Part shown: piece after piece, positions 45,344 to 55,119 of the stretch | Position numbering within the stretch: position 1 is the first letter of the stretch | How the letters are laid out: every line of letters begins with the position of its first letter | Origin: Dallia pectoralis | Taxonomy: Eukaryota > Chordata > Actinopteri > Esociformes > Umbridae | Length of the DNA stretch: 64,000 nucleotides | Direction: 5' to 3' | Assembly (NCBI GenBank): GCA_029465975.1 | Contig: CM055753.1 | Span: forward strand, 985,535 to 1,049,534 | The notes under the pieces: model-generated | What the model saw: only the letters and a program-made list of their open reading frames with translations | What the model was told of the DNA's origin: nothing | Database searches by the model: none | Position numbers and translations under genes: made by a program

Positions 45344-46503
45344 GAATGCGAAGCCAACAAAGAAGCCAGCAGAGCCAGCAGACGGTGAGTGGATTCCACG
45401 GGGGGGCAAGCTATAGCGCCCCGTCGGATGAAACTCGCCGTCGCCCCACGGAGCGGTGGGAGTGGAATCGGCCGGAGACACCACAGGAGCGGTGGCTACG
45501 TCTCCGGCCGTATGCTACGGTGGAACCACCGAAGCGGCATTCAGGGCCAGTTCTAATGGGTCCGCGGGCCTTCTATGAAGGAAGGATGAGGGCATCCCGG
45601 AAGCGCCCCAAAGAGATTTTTGGGGGGGAGCTAACGGGGTGTTCAGGAAGGTCCGCGGAGAGAACACCCACGGTCCTGGTGCTGCAGGAACGGCCACCCA
45701 CTGCTCCGGGGCTGCAGACTGGGGGAGGAAAACCCCTGGAGCTACAGCCACTACCCCCGCCGTGGGAAGACCCTTTTCGGCCACCTACGTCAGGGACAGA
45801 AAAACCCCCGGAGGGGTTGGATGAACAGCCCACGGCTGTTATTAGGACGTGGTGGAGGACATGGCTGGACTTCCAGGAGCCTGCACCCGAGATGGTCGCC
45901 ACCACGCCTGCGCCTGAGATGGTTGCCGTCACGCCAGCGCCCACGATGGCTCCCGCCGTCACGCCAGCGCTCAAGATGGCTGTTGCTGTCACGCCAGCGC
46001 CCAAGATGGCTGCCGTCGTCCCGCCAGCGCCCAAGATGGCTGCCACCGTCACGCCAGCGTCCACGATGGCTCCCGCCGTCCCGCCAGCGCTCAAGATGGC
46101 TGTTGCCGTCACGCCAGCGCTCAAGATGGCTGCCGTCGTCCCGCCAGCGCTCAAGATGGCTGCCGTCGTCCCGCCAGCGCCCAAGATGGCTGCCGCCGTC
46201 TCGCCAGCGTCCACGATGGCTCCCGCCGTTCCGCCAGCGCTCAAGATGGGTGTTGCCGTCACGCCGGCGCTCAAGATGGCGGCCGCATCGCCGCCCAAGA
46301 TGGCTGCCGCATCGCCGCCCACAGTGGCTGCCGCATCGCCGCCCACAATGGCTGCCGCCACGACTACGCTCACGATGGCCGCCGCCACGACTACGCTCAC
46401 GATGGCCGCCGCCACGACTACGCTCACGATGGCCGCCGCCACGACTACGCTCACGATGGCCGCTGCACATGGCTTACTGCACTACACCTTACAGCGGTCG
46501 TGA
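45307..46503 (+). CDS. ORF of LTR element A (gag-like, repeat-rich)
   Basis: 398 codons, starting with ATG inside the 5' LTR and ending with TGA inside the truncated 3' LTR. Residues 1-200 are arginine/proline-rich and non-repetitive (RRRPTERWEWNRPETPQERW, GPRAFYEGRMRASRKRPKEI, WWRTWLDFQEPAPEM). Residues from about 200 are ten-residue repeats such as PAPKMAAVVP. No zinc knuckle or enzyme motif is seen. It is intact as DNA, but I cannot tell whether it is translated. By position it could be a gag-like structural protein mobilised by a full-length relative; that is inference. Confidence 0.5.
   Translation: MAYCTTPYSGRDRMRSQQRSQQSQQTVSGFHGGASYSAPSDETRRRPTERWEWNRPETPQERWLRLRPYATVEPPKRHSGPVLMGPRAFYEGRMRASRKRPKEIFGGELTGCSGRSAERTPTVLVLQERPPTAPGLQTGGGKPLELQPLPPPWEDPFRPPTSGTEKPPEGLDEQPTAVIRTWWRTWLDFQEPAPEMVATTPAPEMVAVTPAPTMAPAVTPALKMAVAVTPAPKMAAVVPPAPKMAATVTPASTMAPAVPPALKMAVAVTPALKMAAVVPPALKMAAVVPPAPKMAAAVSPASTMAPAVPPALKMGVAVTPALKMAAASPPKMAAASPPTVAAASPPTMAAATTTLTMAAATTTLTMAAATTTLTMAAATTTLTMAAAHGLLHYTLQRS
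45885..46460. repeat. 30-bp coding minisatellite in LTR element A
   Basis: Units AAGATGGCTGCCGTCGTCCC GCCAGCGCCC with ACG/AAG and CTC variants, then shorter 24- to 27-bp derivatives (ACGATGGCCGCCGCCACGAC). All lengths are multiples of three, so the ORF stays open. Confidence 0.93.
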
Positions 46504-46519
46504 CAATAAAACCCAAACC

Positions 46520-47470
46520 TGCACACCCCATGTAGGGTTTGTATTTAGTTGGGTATTTAGTTCAGCGTATTGAACACCAGGTTGGGTTTGTAATTAGTTG
46601 GGTATGTAGTTCAGCGTATTGAACCCCAGGTTGGGTTTGTAATTAGTTGGGTATTTAGTTTAGCGTATTGAACACCAGGTTGGGTTTGTAATTAGTTGGG
46701 TATGTAGTTCAGCGTATTGAACACCAGGTTGGGTTTGTAATTAGTTGGGTATGTAGTTCAGCGTATTGAACACCAGGTTGGGTTTGTAATTAGTTGGGTA
46801 TTTAGTTCAGCGTATTGAACACCAGGTTGGGTTTGTAATTAGTTGGGTATTTAGTTCAGCGTATTGAACACCAGGTTGGGTTTGTAATTAGTTGGGTATT
46901 TAGTTTAGCGTATTGAACACCAGGTTGGGTTTGTAATTAGTTGGGTATGTAGTTCAGCGTATTGAACACCAGGTTGGGTTTGTATTTAGTTGGGTATTTA
47001 GTTCAGTGTATTGAACACCAGGTTTGGGTTTGTCATTAGTTGGGTATTTAGTTTAGAGTATTGAACACCATGTTGGGTTTGTCATTAGTTGGGTATTTAG
47101 TTCAGCGTATTGAACACCAGGTTGGGTTCAATACGCTGAACACCAGGTTGGGTTTGTAATTAGTTGGGTATTTAGTTTAGAGTATTGAACACCATGTTGG
47201 GTTTGTATTTAGTTGGGTATTTAGTTTAGCGTATTGAACACCAGGTTTGGGTTTGTAATTAGTTGGGTATTTAGTTTAGAGTATTGAACACCATGTTGGG
47301 TTTGTATTTAGTTGGGTATTTAGTTTAGCGTATTGAACACCAGGTTTGGGTTTGTAATTAGTTGGGTATTTAGTTTAGAGTATTGAACACCATGTTGGGT
47401 TTGTATTTAGTTGGGTATTTAGTTCAGTGTATTGAACACCAGGTTTGGGTTTGTCATTAGTTGGGTACTT
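46520..47470. repeat. 49-bp minisatellite, about 19 copies
   Basis: Unit GGTTGGGTTTGTAATTAGTT GGGTATTTAGTTCAGCGTAT TGAACACCA. There are TATGTAG, TTTAGAG, CATGTTG and GTCATTAG variants, and one inverted half-unit near 47125 (GGTTCAATACGCTGAACACC). It begins right after the target duplication of LTR element A. Confidence 0.95.
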
Positions 47471-47499
47471 GATCATTTGCCTTTTTCATGTTGTTCAGC

Positions 47500-47690
47500 A
47501 TTGTTTCTAAGGGAAGTCAATGTGATGAGTGTTGCTTACCGTATATCTCTGTTTTTGGCTGTTAGTTGTCGCTTTACGTAAGCACTCTTTTTTTTCTTTA
47601 GTCGATGTTGTGTTTGTTTTGTTTTATAATAAACCCATCGAATGAGTTCCTGGCTCTGCGTGTGGCTTTCCTTGCACAACCTAGTTGGAC
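47500..47690 (+). repeat. LTR-like relic, copy 3 (3' part)
   Basis: TTTTATAATAAACCCATCGA then GGCTCTGCGTGTGGCTTTCC correspond to the poly(A)-signal and end region of the local LTR family (compare 11400-11455 and 15490-15545). The start is lost in the 49-bp array side. Confidence 0.45.
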
Positions 47691-48085
47691 TGGCCAAGCA
47701 TGTCTCCAGACCTAAACCCTATTGAGCATCTGTGGGGCATCCTCAAACAGAAGGTGGAGGAGTGCAAGGTCTCAAACATCCACCAGCTCTGTGATGACAT
47801 CATGGAGGATTGGAGGATTCCAGTGGCAACCTGTGAAGCTCTGGTGAACTCCATGCAGGGTTAAGGCAGTACTGGAAGATAATGGTGGCAACACAAAATA
47901 CTGACACTTTGGGCCCAATTTGGACATGTTCACTTAGGGGTGTACGCACTTTCGTGGCCAGCGGTTGAGACATTAATGTGTGTGTTGAGTTATTTTGAGG
48001 GGACTGCAAATGTACACTGTTATACAAGCTGAACACTCACTACTTTACATTGTAGCAAAGTGTCATTTCTTCAGTATTGTCACAT
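47691..48085 (+). mobile_element. Tc1-like transposon 3' end
   Basis: The frame near 47700 reads MSPDLNPIEHLWGILKQKVE then VSNIHQLCDDIMEDW, the Tc1 catalytic NPIEHLW box with the following helix. A stop is at 47862. The 3' region (TTCACTTAGGGGTGTACGCA, TTGTAGCAAAGTGTCATTTC) is the standard end of this family. The 5' part is missing. Confidence 0.85.
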
Positions 48086-48593
48086 ATAATCAAATATATC
48101 AAATAATCTGTGTACATCTATTAATCATACTTTTAATCCGGAAAAATACATTCTGGCTCCTAACACAGAGCTGTGAGGGGAACAGTCTGGGGGAATTATC
48201 ATAAACAAAAGTGACTGACTTGCAAACACACGCCTGTGCACCCAGACAGCTCTACCTCTCGCAATGACCCAAAGAGGTCAAATAGACAACATTACCTCAG
48301 TTAGTTGTTCTTATATAATAATGTGTTAATATAGTTATACTATTATCTCATATGGAAGGTATGTGATTACGCCTGTGCTCTGTGCACTGTGCCCTGCCTG
48401 CTGTGCACTGTGCCCTGCCCCCTGTGCCCTGCCTGCTGTGCTCTGTGCCCTGCCCCCGGTGCCTTGCTGTATTGACAGGAAATAGACAATCCTTAAAGGG
48501 AGGAAATGACATATGAGCATGTCACAGTAATTTCATCACTAGGTATCATCCTGGAAATGACATTACTGATTAACAAGGACATTCACTCCCTCT
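48086..48593. other. intron with short CTGTGCCCTGCC repeat at 48365-48475
   Basis: Unique sequence except for a small tandem of CTGTGCACTGTGCCCTGCC-like units of about 20-27 bp. Confidence 0.6.
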
Positions 48594-49545
48594 ACATTAT
48601 GCTGTCTGTCTCTACACTACGCTGTCTGTCTATAAACCATGCTGTCTGTCTCTCTTTAAACCACACCGTCTCTCTCTACATTATGCTGTCTGTCTCTACA
48701 CTACGCTGTCTCTCTATAAACCATGCTGTCTGTCTCTCTTTAAACCACACCGTCTCTCTCTACATTATGCTGTCTGTCTCTCTATAAACCATGCTGTCTG
48801 TCTCTCTCTACACTGTCTGTCTCTCTCTACATTATGCTGTCTGTCTTTTTATGAACCACGCTGTCTGTCTCTACACTACACTGTCTGTCTCTCTACATTA
48901 TGCTGTCTGTCTCTTTCTACATTATGCTGTCTGTCTCTCTATAAACCACACTGTCTGTCTCTCTATAAACCACACTGTCTGTCTCTCTATAAACCACGCT
49001 GTCTGTCTCTCTCTACACTGTCTGTCTCTCTCTACATTATGCTGTCTGTCTCTCTATAAACCATGCTGTCTGTCTCTCTCTACACTATCTGTCTCTCTCT
49101 ACACTACGCTGTCTGTCTCTCTTTACATTATGTTGTCTGTCTCTCTATAAACCACGCTGTCTGTCTCTCTCTAAACCACACTGTCTGTCTCTCTAAACTA
49201 CACTGTCTGTCTGTCTCTCTCTCTAAACTACACTGTCTGTCTCTCTCTAAACCACACTGTCTGTCTCTCTATAAACCACACTGTCTGTCTCTCTCTAAAC
49301 CACACTGTCTGTCTCTCTATAAACCACACTGTCTGTCTCTCTTTAAACCACACTGTCTGTCTCTCTTTAAACCACACTGTCTATCTCTCTAAACCACACT
49401 GTCTGTCTCTCTTTAAACCACACTGTCTGTCTCTCTTTAAACCACACTGTCTATCTCTCTCTAAACCACACTGTCTGTCTCTCTCTAAACCACCCTGTCT
49501 GTCTCTCTCTAAACCACACTGTCTGTCTCTCTCTAAACCACACAT
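48594..49545. repeat. ~24-bp CTCTCTCTAAACCACACTGTCTGT minisatellite, about 40 copies
   Basis: Units consist of CTGTCTGTCTCTCT plus AAACCACA, ATAAACCATG, ACATTATG or ACACTACG spacers. A block near 48594-48690 is duplicated at 48690-48780. Confidence 0.94.
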
Positions 49546-49757
49546 CTCTCTTCCTACACTGTCTTCTGTCCTCTCCTCAGAGCACATCCTGTCTGTTTTC
49601 ACACATTCTCCATCCACACGTTTCTCATTACCGGCCCAAGTGGTCCTGATTCCTAGTGAATGGTAAGAAATGGATAACAGGCAGAATAATCACAATCGCA
49701 TTACTACTAATTCCTCTGCAAATGGTCTGACAGACAGGTTGGGGAAAGGTTTCTTAT

Positions 49758-49758
49758 G

Positions 49759-49793
<35 letters not shown>

Positions 49794-49889
49794 CGTGTGT
49801 GTGTGTGTGTGTGTCTGACTGTGTGTGTGTGTGTGCGTGTGTGCGTGTGTGTGCGTGCGTGTGTGCGTGCGTGTGTGCGTGTGTGTCTG

Positions 49890-49923
<34 letters not shown>

Positions 49924-50025
49924 TGACTGTGTGTGTGTGTGTGTGTGTGCGTGTGTGCGTGTGTGTGTGTGTGTGAGTGCGTGTGTGTCTGACTGTGTGT
50001 GTGTGTGTGTGCGTGCGCGTGTGGC
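49758..50025. repeat. (TG)n microsatellite with CTGACTG interruptions
   Basis: About 265 bp of TG/CG dinucleotides, interrupted four times by TCTGACTG. Open frames here on both strands are artefacts. Confidence 0.97.
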
Positions 50026-51091
50026 CTATGAAATATCTGGAATGAGGTTTGGATACAATAATTGTATTGTGTAATGAGCCTCAGACTGCCAGACAGATCC
50101 AGCAAATAATCTAATTCAACATTTTGTTTTATACAAATTAGATTCCCAAATGATCTGATATCATTACTTTGTGTTTCATCAAATCATTGATATACCGTAA
50201 GAGTGAGGCAGTGATTCAGCCAAGGAAATCCATTTGAATTCGAAAAAGAAATTCAATCAGCAAAACAAAGACAACCTTTCTCTGCAACGGATCATACAGA
50301 CAAACATAACGGATAAACAGAAACATGGCTTCAAGGCTTTGGCTGAATCAGACTGTCAACCGGAGATAAGGCAAAAAAAAATGCAATAATGATGCAGAAA
50401 AAAAACAATCCTCTTCTCAGTAGTACAAGAGCCTATTTGTTATCAGCGGTAAAAGACAAGCAGGAAAAAATCACTTGTGTGTATTTCTAACCCTCTCAGA
50501 CATTTGTAAGGGAGTGGACCTCATTCAGTCCAGTAGAACCCAGTGATATGACAGAGATACACCATCAGCCAGATGTCTGTGGAGCTTCCCTCACAAGATC
50601 CCTTGGTGCAGGTGTTTGTATGTGTGTGTACGTGCGTGAGTGCGTGCATCTACGTGTGTTTCCATTTCTGTGTCCATGTGCGCCCGTGCACGTGTGTGTG
50701 TGTGTCTCTGGAGAACCAGGACACAACGGTGACAACGATGTGAGGCAGCTGGTCTGTCCGTGGCTCCGTTCCAGCAGCTGGTCGTTCTGTAGCACTTCCA
50801 CCCAGTCTAAGTGCAGACCTCTCTATAAACCTGTCAGATGTGGTTAGCTATGCTCTGGCCACCTCCCTCTCCGCCTCATGTACCGCTCTTCCTTCGCGTC
50901 TCCCGGTGCCCCTTCTCTCGACACTCCTCATGTCTTTCCTCCTCGTCTCCTCACCTTCTCTGACTCTGGGATTAATGTATTCGACTCAGGCCAGCTGTTC
51001 ATATTTCAGCGGGGCCCGACAGACTGGCCAGGTGAACTAGAATGCCAAGACTACCATAACAGCTAGAAGTGAAATCCCCATAATACCATGA
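50026..51091. other. intron; no feature seen
   Basis: Unique sequence with a TG-rich patch at 50615-50710. Confidence 0.5.
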
Positions 51092-51098
51092 GGGTGTG

Positions 51099-51130
<32 letters not shown>

Positions 51131-51157
51131 TGTGTGTGTGTGCGTGTGTGTGTGTGC
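51092..51157. repeat. (TG)n tract, (CA)n in gene sense, near exon donor
   Basis: GTGTGTGTGTGCGTGCGTGC on the plus strand. In khdrbs3 sense it is a CA-rich tract starting about 34 nt downstream of the donor of exon 51191-51362. Confidence 0.95.
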
Positions 51158-51190
51158 CGCACGTTGCTCTGGTCTCAGGTAAATACTCAC

Positions 51191-51362
51191 GTATTCTCCG
51201 TATGTGTCCTGTACGACGGGTGGGGGGGGCCGGTAGCCTGCCGGTGGGGGGGCTCCTCGTGCTCTGGGTGCTGGCACGCCCCTCCCTCGGGCGGACGGCA
51301 CCCCTCTCGGCGCTGCTCCGCGTGGTACCGCCGCGTGTGGAGGGGGAACACCTCCGCGACTC
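51191..51362 (-). CDS. khdrbs3: khdrbs3 exon: RG- and proline-rich region
   Basis: 172 nt, phase 2 in and 0 out. It completes the split Arg, then reads SRGGVPPPHAAVPRG, several RG and ARGRG motifs, GYRPPPPVVQ and ends DTYGEY. In the family this region carries arginine-methylation (RG) motifs and proline motifs that bind SH3/WW partners. The acceptor is GTGTGCTAG|G and the donor TAC|GTGAGT. Base composition is very GC-rich compared with the introns. Only 885 nt separate it from the previous exon. A (CA)n tract in transcript sense begins about 34 nt after the donor, and a three-copy 54-bp repeat lies about 50 nt before the acceptor. Confidence 0.95.
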
Positions 51363-51412
51363 CTAGCACACAGGACCAACAGCACAGCGTAAGTCTGGGG
51401 AAGTCCAACACA

Positions 51413-51580
51413 ACCCCGAGCAGAACCCGATGAATGGAACATGTTATTCCTTTATCTGACCTACTGAACATGAGCAGAACCCGATGAATGGAACATGTTA
51501 TTCCTTTATCTGACCTACTGAACATGAGCAGAACCCGATGAATGGAACATGTTATTCCTTTATCTGACCTACTGAACATC
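51413..51580. repeat. 54-bp tandem repeat, three copies, before exon acceptor
   Basis: GAGCAGAACCCGATGAATGG, AACATGTTATTCCTTTATCT, GACCTACTGAACAT repeated three times almost perfectly. In gene sense it ends about 50 nt before the acceptor of exon 51191-51362, so it lies over the region where the branch point is expected. Confidence 0.95.
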
Positions 51581-52210
51581 CCAACGCCTATGGGACGTGT
51601 GTCTCATCTCAGTCACATGCAAATCACTGTCTAATTCAAAACAGACCCAATTATAGTTTCTCCCAGAGCAAACCAAACACACGTATACAGACACACACGC
51701 GCGCACAAACACACACACGCATACACTTTGACCTGGTTTATCTCTTCATCTAATGGAAAAATATGTTTGCTTTTAGAAACACAAACAGCAAACACGCTTT
51801 GCATTTCCTTTTTAAATGTAGACTAGAAAACCGGCAGCGTATTATAAATAATAATATGTGGCCTATGTCAGTATTATCTGTGGAATTACATCCTCAAGCG
51901 AATTCAGAGGGACAGATGTACGCTGAAATGAATTAGAAATGGGATGATTGCCTATAGTTTGGGCCAGAGTTGTCATATTAGTACTACAAAGGACAGTTTT
52001 GAACTGAATCGGCTCAAACTCAGATACATTGATATAAGACATTTGTTTTCCAGTAACACGAATGAATTAATGAAATTCATTTCCGGCTGAGGTGGTCCAT
52101 TCAAAGGATGTTCTCTTGTCTGAAATAGCCTCACTGGTCTGTTTATCTGTTTATGAAAATCTGGATAGAATGTGTCCAAATACACCCCACGTCGTGTCAC
52201 ACAACCAATA
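51581..52210. other. intron; no feature seen
   Basis: Unique sequence with a CA-rich patch at 51690-51720. Confidence 0.5.
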
Positions 52211-52233
52211 AAACACACACACACACACACACA
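52211..52233. repeat. (CA)11 tract, (GU)n in gene sense, after the donor of exon 52248-52390
   Basis: ACACACACACACACACACAC on the plus strand. In khdrbs3 sense it is (GT)11, beginning 14 nt downstream of the GTACCC donor. Confidence 0.97.
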
Positions 52234-52247
52234 CTGGTAGTGGGTAC

Positions 52248-52390
52248 CTGATGGGTCCGGTGGCAGAAGTCCCTCTGCCACGTGCTGCGGGCAGCTTTCC
52301 CCTGACCGCTGGCACTTTGGCATCCTCTGAGCCACCGTTCAGGTATGTCAACTCCTGCAGCTGCGCCTGTCGAATCTCATCATTGTAATC
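52248..52390 (-). CDS. khdrbs3: khdrbs3 exon: end of STAR domain (QUA2) and start of RG linker
   Basis: 143 nt, phase 0 in and 2 out. It encodes DYNDEIRQAQLQELTYLNGG, then SEDAKVPAVRGKLPAARGRG and TSATGPI, with the last codon (Arg, AG|G) split across the next intron. The DYNDEIRQAQLQELTYLNGG segment is the QUA2-like tail of the STAR domain. Skipping it alone would shift frame. The acceptor TTTGCAG is preceded by a TG-rich stretch instead of a C/T tract. The donor is the weak-looking CAG|GTACCC, followed 14 nt later by a (GT)n tract in transcript sense. Confidence 0.95.
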
Positions 52391-52394
52391 CTGC

Positions 52395-52439
52395 AAACAC
52401 ATGCACACGTACACACACACACACACACACATACACATG
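52395..52439. repeat. CA-rich tract, (GU)n in gene sense, at the acceptor of exon 52248-52390
   Basis: In gene sense the acceptor is preceded by GTGTATGTGTGTGTGTGTGT then ACGTGTGCATGTGTTTGCAG. A UG repeat takes the place of a C/U-rich tract. Confidence 0.95.
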
Positions 52440-53092
52440 TTCAATTACAGCGTAAAAATTACGTCCTTTATCTCCACGGTTACAGGCCTGTAGAAATGTC
52501 CAATTGATGTTCTTTACTGTGCTTCGGTGACCAACCATTCGCTATTTGTGTGTGTGTGTGTGTGTGTGTGCACACGTGCAAGCATGTTCTGATGCTGCCA
52601 TGACCACTGCTTCGGCCGTGTCACACACTCCTGTTCCCCAAACCTAGGAACTTCGTCTGACTTTTTTTTTAATCTCACATTGTCATCTGTGAGTGAATCT
52701 GCGTGCATCTAGCTTCATCTTCACACACATTTGTCTTCATCAATTAATAGAACGCTGCAATTAATATGGAAATCATTGTTAAATCACAGATGATAACAAG
52801 TGTGATGTGTCTCCTCCATATCATTACGTCACTGTGTATTTGTGAGCAAAATAATACACCAAAATAATGACCGGGTGTAAATACACCCAATTTCCAGACA
52901 CAAGACTGGAAATACACTCCATAAACCTTTGGACAGATAGATCATTCTATTCATGCATGTTACCATAAAGAAACAGGAAATAAACTAGGATGAGAGTCTT
53001 ACAGAGGGTTAGACTGTGCTGAGTGCTTCTAGTCTGTCTGTGTTACTCTATTTCTCAGCTCATTCAGTTACTCCCTTAACTGCCCTCAAAGG
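52440..53092. other. intron with (TG)n at 52538-52572
   Basis: Unique sequence and one TG microsatellite; no other feature seen. Confidence 0.6.
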
Positions 53093-53281
53093 AACATGCA
53101 TCCAATCAGAGGAGCCAGACACTCCGACATGCATCCAATCAGAGGAGCCAGACACTCCGACATGCATCCAATCAGAGGAGCCAGACATTCTGACATGCAT
53201 CCAATCAGAGTAGCCAGACACTCAGACACTCTGACATGCATCCAATCAGAGGAGCCAGACACTTTGACAGACATCCAATGA
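53093..53281. repeat. ~33-bp tandem repeat, six copies
   Basis: CATGCATCCAATCAGAGGAG CCAGACACTCCGA repeated with small changes. One unit has an extra CAGACACT. Confidence 0.93.
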
Positions 53282-53385
53282 GAAGACTCAGACGAAGTCC
53301 TGCATCATACAAGACTGGAGTAAGAGTTATGCCACTTGCTGCAACGATATAACCATTCATAGTCTAGTCATGGGCTCCAGCTCAC

Positions 53386-53966
53386 TCTACCAGAATAAAC
53401 CCTACCAGAATAAACTCTACCAGAATAAACCCTATCAGAATAAACCCTATCAGAATAAACCCTACCAGAATAAACTCTACCAGAATAAACCCTATCAGAA
53501 TAAACCCTATCAGAATAAACCCTATCAGAATAAACCATACCAGAATAAACCCTACCAGAATAAACCCTATCAGAATAAACCCTACCAGAATAAACCCTAT
53601 CAGAATAAACCCTACCAGAATAAACCCTACCAGAATAAACCCTACCAGAATAAACCCTGTCAGAATAAACCCTGTCAGAATAAACCCTGTCAGAATAAAC
53701 CCTACCAGAATAAATCCTACCAGAATAAACCCTATCAGAATAAACCCTACCAGAATGAACCCTCCCAGAATAAACCCTACCAGAATAAACTACCAGAATA
53801 AACTCTACCAGAATGAACCCTCCCAGAATAAACCCTCCCAGAATAAACCCTACCAGAATAAACTACCAGAATAAACTCTACCAGAATAAACCCTACCAGA
53901 ATAAACCCTACCAGAATAAACTACCAGAATAAACCCTACCAGAATAAACCCTACCAGAATAAACCC
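53386..53966. repeat. 15-bp minisatellite CTACCAGAATAAACC, about 38 copies
   Basis: Very regular CTACCAGAATAAACC with CTATCAG, CTGTCAG and CTCCCAG variants. Late copies lose or gain bases so the phase drifts. Every unit carries AATAAA on the plus strand. Confidence 0.97.
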
Positions 53967-54549
53967 CCTGTAAACAGAATAAAGTTTACGTGGGGTTGAA
54001 AAAACACATATAAAAACTCAAATAACAGCTTGCATTAACAATAGATTAAACATTTCAACACGTACAATAAAATACAACATTTTCCCAAAAGTACGATTTC
54101 TTCAGAATGTGCAGCTATATTCCTTTTCTCTCCCATTTTTTCTGCCCGGCGGTTCTGAATCAACTTGTCAACTTATTATCAAGCACTTTGTTGTTTGATG
54201 TAATTGAGCTAGTGCAGGGCTATAACACTGTTGTTAGACACCTGAGGATCTCAAGGAGATGTTTGAGAACAACTGAGCTACATAGATGCTAGGTCTATTC
54301 ACAGCACAACCCAAATGCTGTAAAATGTACCTTTGTATTAACGTGTCTAGGTGTGCCTGAAAAATATGCAATATAAGCTGTTGCTAGGGACCCGGTTGTT
54401 AGCAAATTCTGTTGGACTAATATTCTCAGTAAAAATACTAGAATATATCAGGGGGAATTTGAAAATGTGTTTATGCGTTAACCACGTTGATTGTTTGTCA
54501 GTCAGCGAAAAAACTCTGGATTGGTAGTTCAAAACAGTTCTCTGGCCGA
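53967..54549. other. intron; no feature seen
   Basis: Unique AT-rich sequence. Confidence 0.5.
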
Positions 54550-54803
54550 AGCCTACAGGGACAGTGAAAAACCCTTTCTACATGGACAGTGAAAAACCCT
54601 TTCTACAGGGTCAGTGAAAACCCTTTTCTACAGGGTCAGTGACAAACCCTTTCTACAGGGTCAGTGAAAACCCCTTTCTACAGGGTCAGTGACAAACCCT
54701 TTCTACAGGGTCAGTGAAAACCCCTTTCTACAGGGTCAGTGACAAACCCCTTTCTACAGGGTCAGTGAAAACCCCTTTCTACAGGGTCAGTGACAAACCC
54801 TTT
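54550..54803. repeat. ~27-bp CAGGGTCAGTGAAAACCCCTTTCTA minisatellite, about 9 copies
   Basis: CTACAGGGTCAGTGAAAACC/ACAAACC followed by CCTTT, repeated with alternating AAAACC and ACAAACC forms. Confidence 0.93.
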
Positions 54804-54972
54804 AGGAACTCTTTATGTGGAGTGTGTAGTTATTATGTAGTTTATGTCAGGTATAAGCCAGGCGAGCCGTAGTCGTGATCCTGATCTTTCGGGGCCTTAA
54901 TAATTAATTATTTTGTTAATCACTTTCAGTTGGATGTCATATTAACGTAAGGTATAAGGAACCAGCACATAC

Positions 54973-55119
54973 TGGTATCAGGAACTTCTTGATCTCCTCC
55001 AATGCGTGACCCATCCTGTTATGAGCTTCTGCAGGTGGAGCGAACACTTCTATGAGTACGTGAAGGTCTTCGTTCAGGTGCTGATATTTGGCCTCTCCGC
55101 TCTTCCGTAGTTCTTCCTC
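54973..55119 (-). CDS. khdrbs3: khdrbs3 exon: KH domain, C-terminal half
   Basis: 147 nt, 49 codons, phase 0-0. It starts EEELRKSGEAKYQHLNEDLH, continues with VLIEVFAPPAEAHNRMGHAL and ends EEIKKFLIP. This is the second half of the STAR-type KH domain (the last strand and helix). The acceptor is CTTTCAG|GAGGAA and the donor CCA|GTATGT. The acceptor has a normal pyrimidine tract. Together with the exon at 58272-58388 it supplies nearly the whole KH RNA-binding surface. Intron lengths are 3,152 nt upstream and 2,582 nt downstream. Confidence 0.96.

Larger units (their letters stand above)
44965..46505 (+). mobile_element. non-autonomous LTR retrotransposon, copy A (1541 bp)
   Basis: It starts TGTCACGATTGG and ends GGTCGTGACA, with a perfect 5-bp target duplication ATAAA (44960-44964 and 46506-46510). 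The 5' LTR is 379 bp (44965-45343). The 3' LTR is reduced to its last 43 bp (46463-46505), identical to 45301-45343. The interior encodes a 398-codon ORF with a 30-bp VNTR and has no RT, protease, RNase H or integrase. Homologous interior blocks occur in copy B at 15179. Confidence 0.88.
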
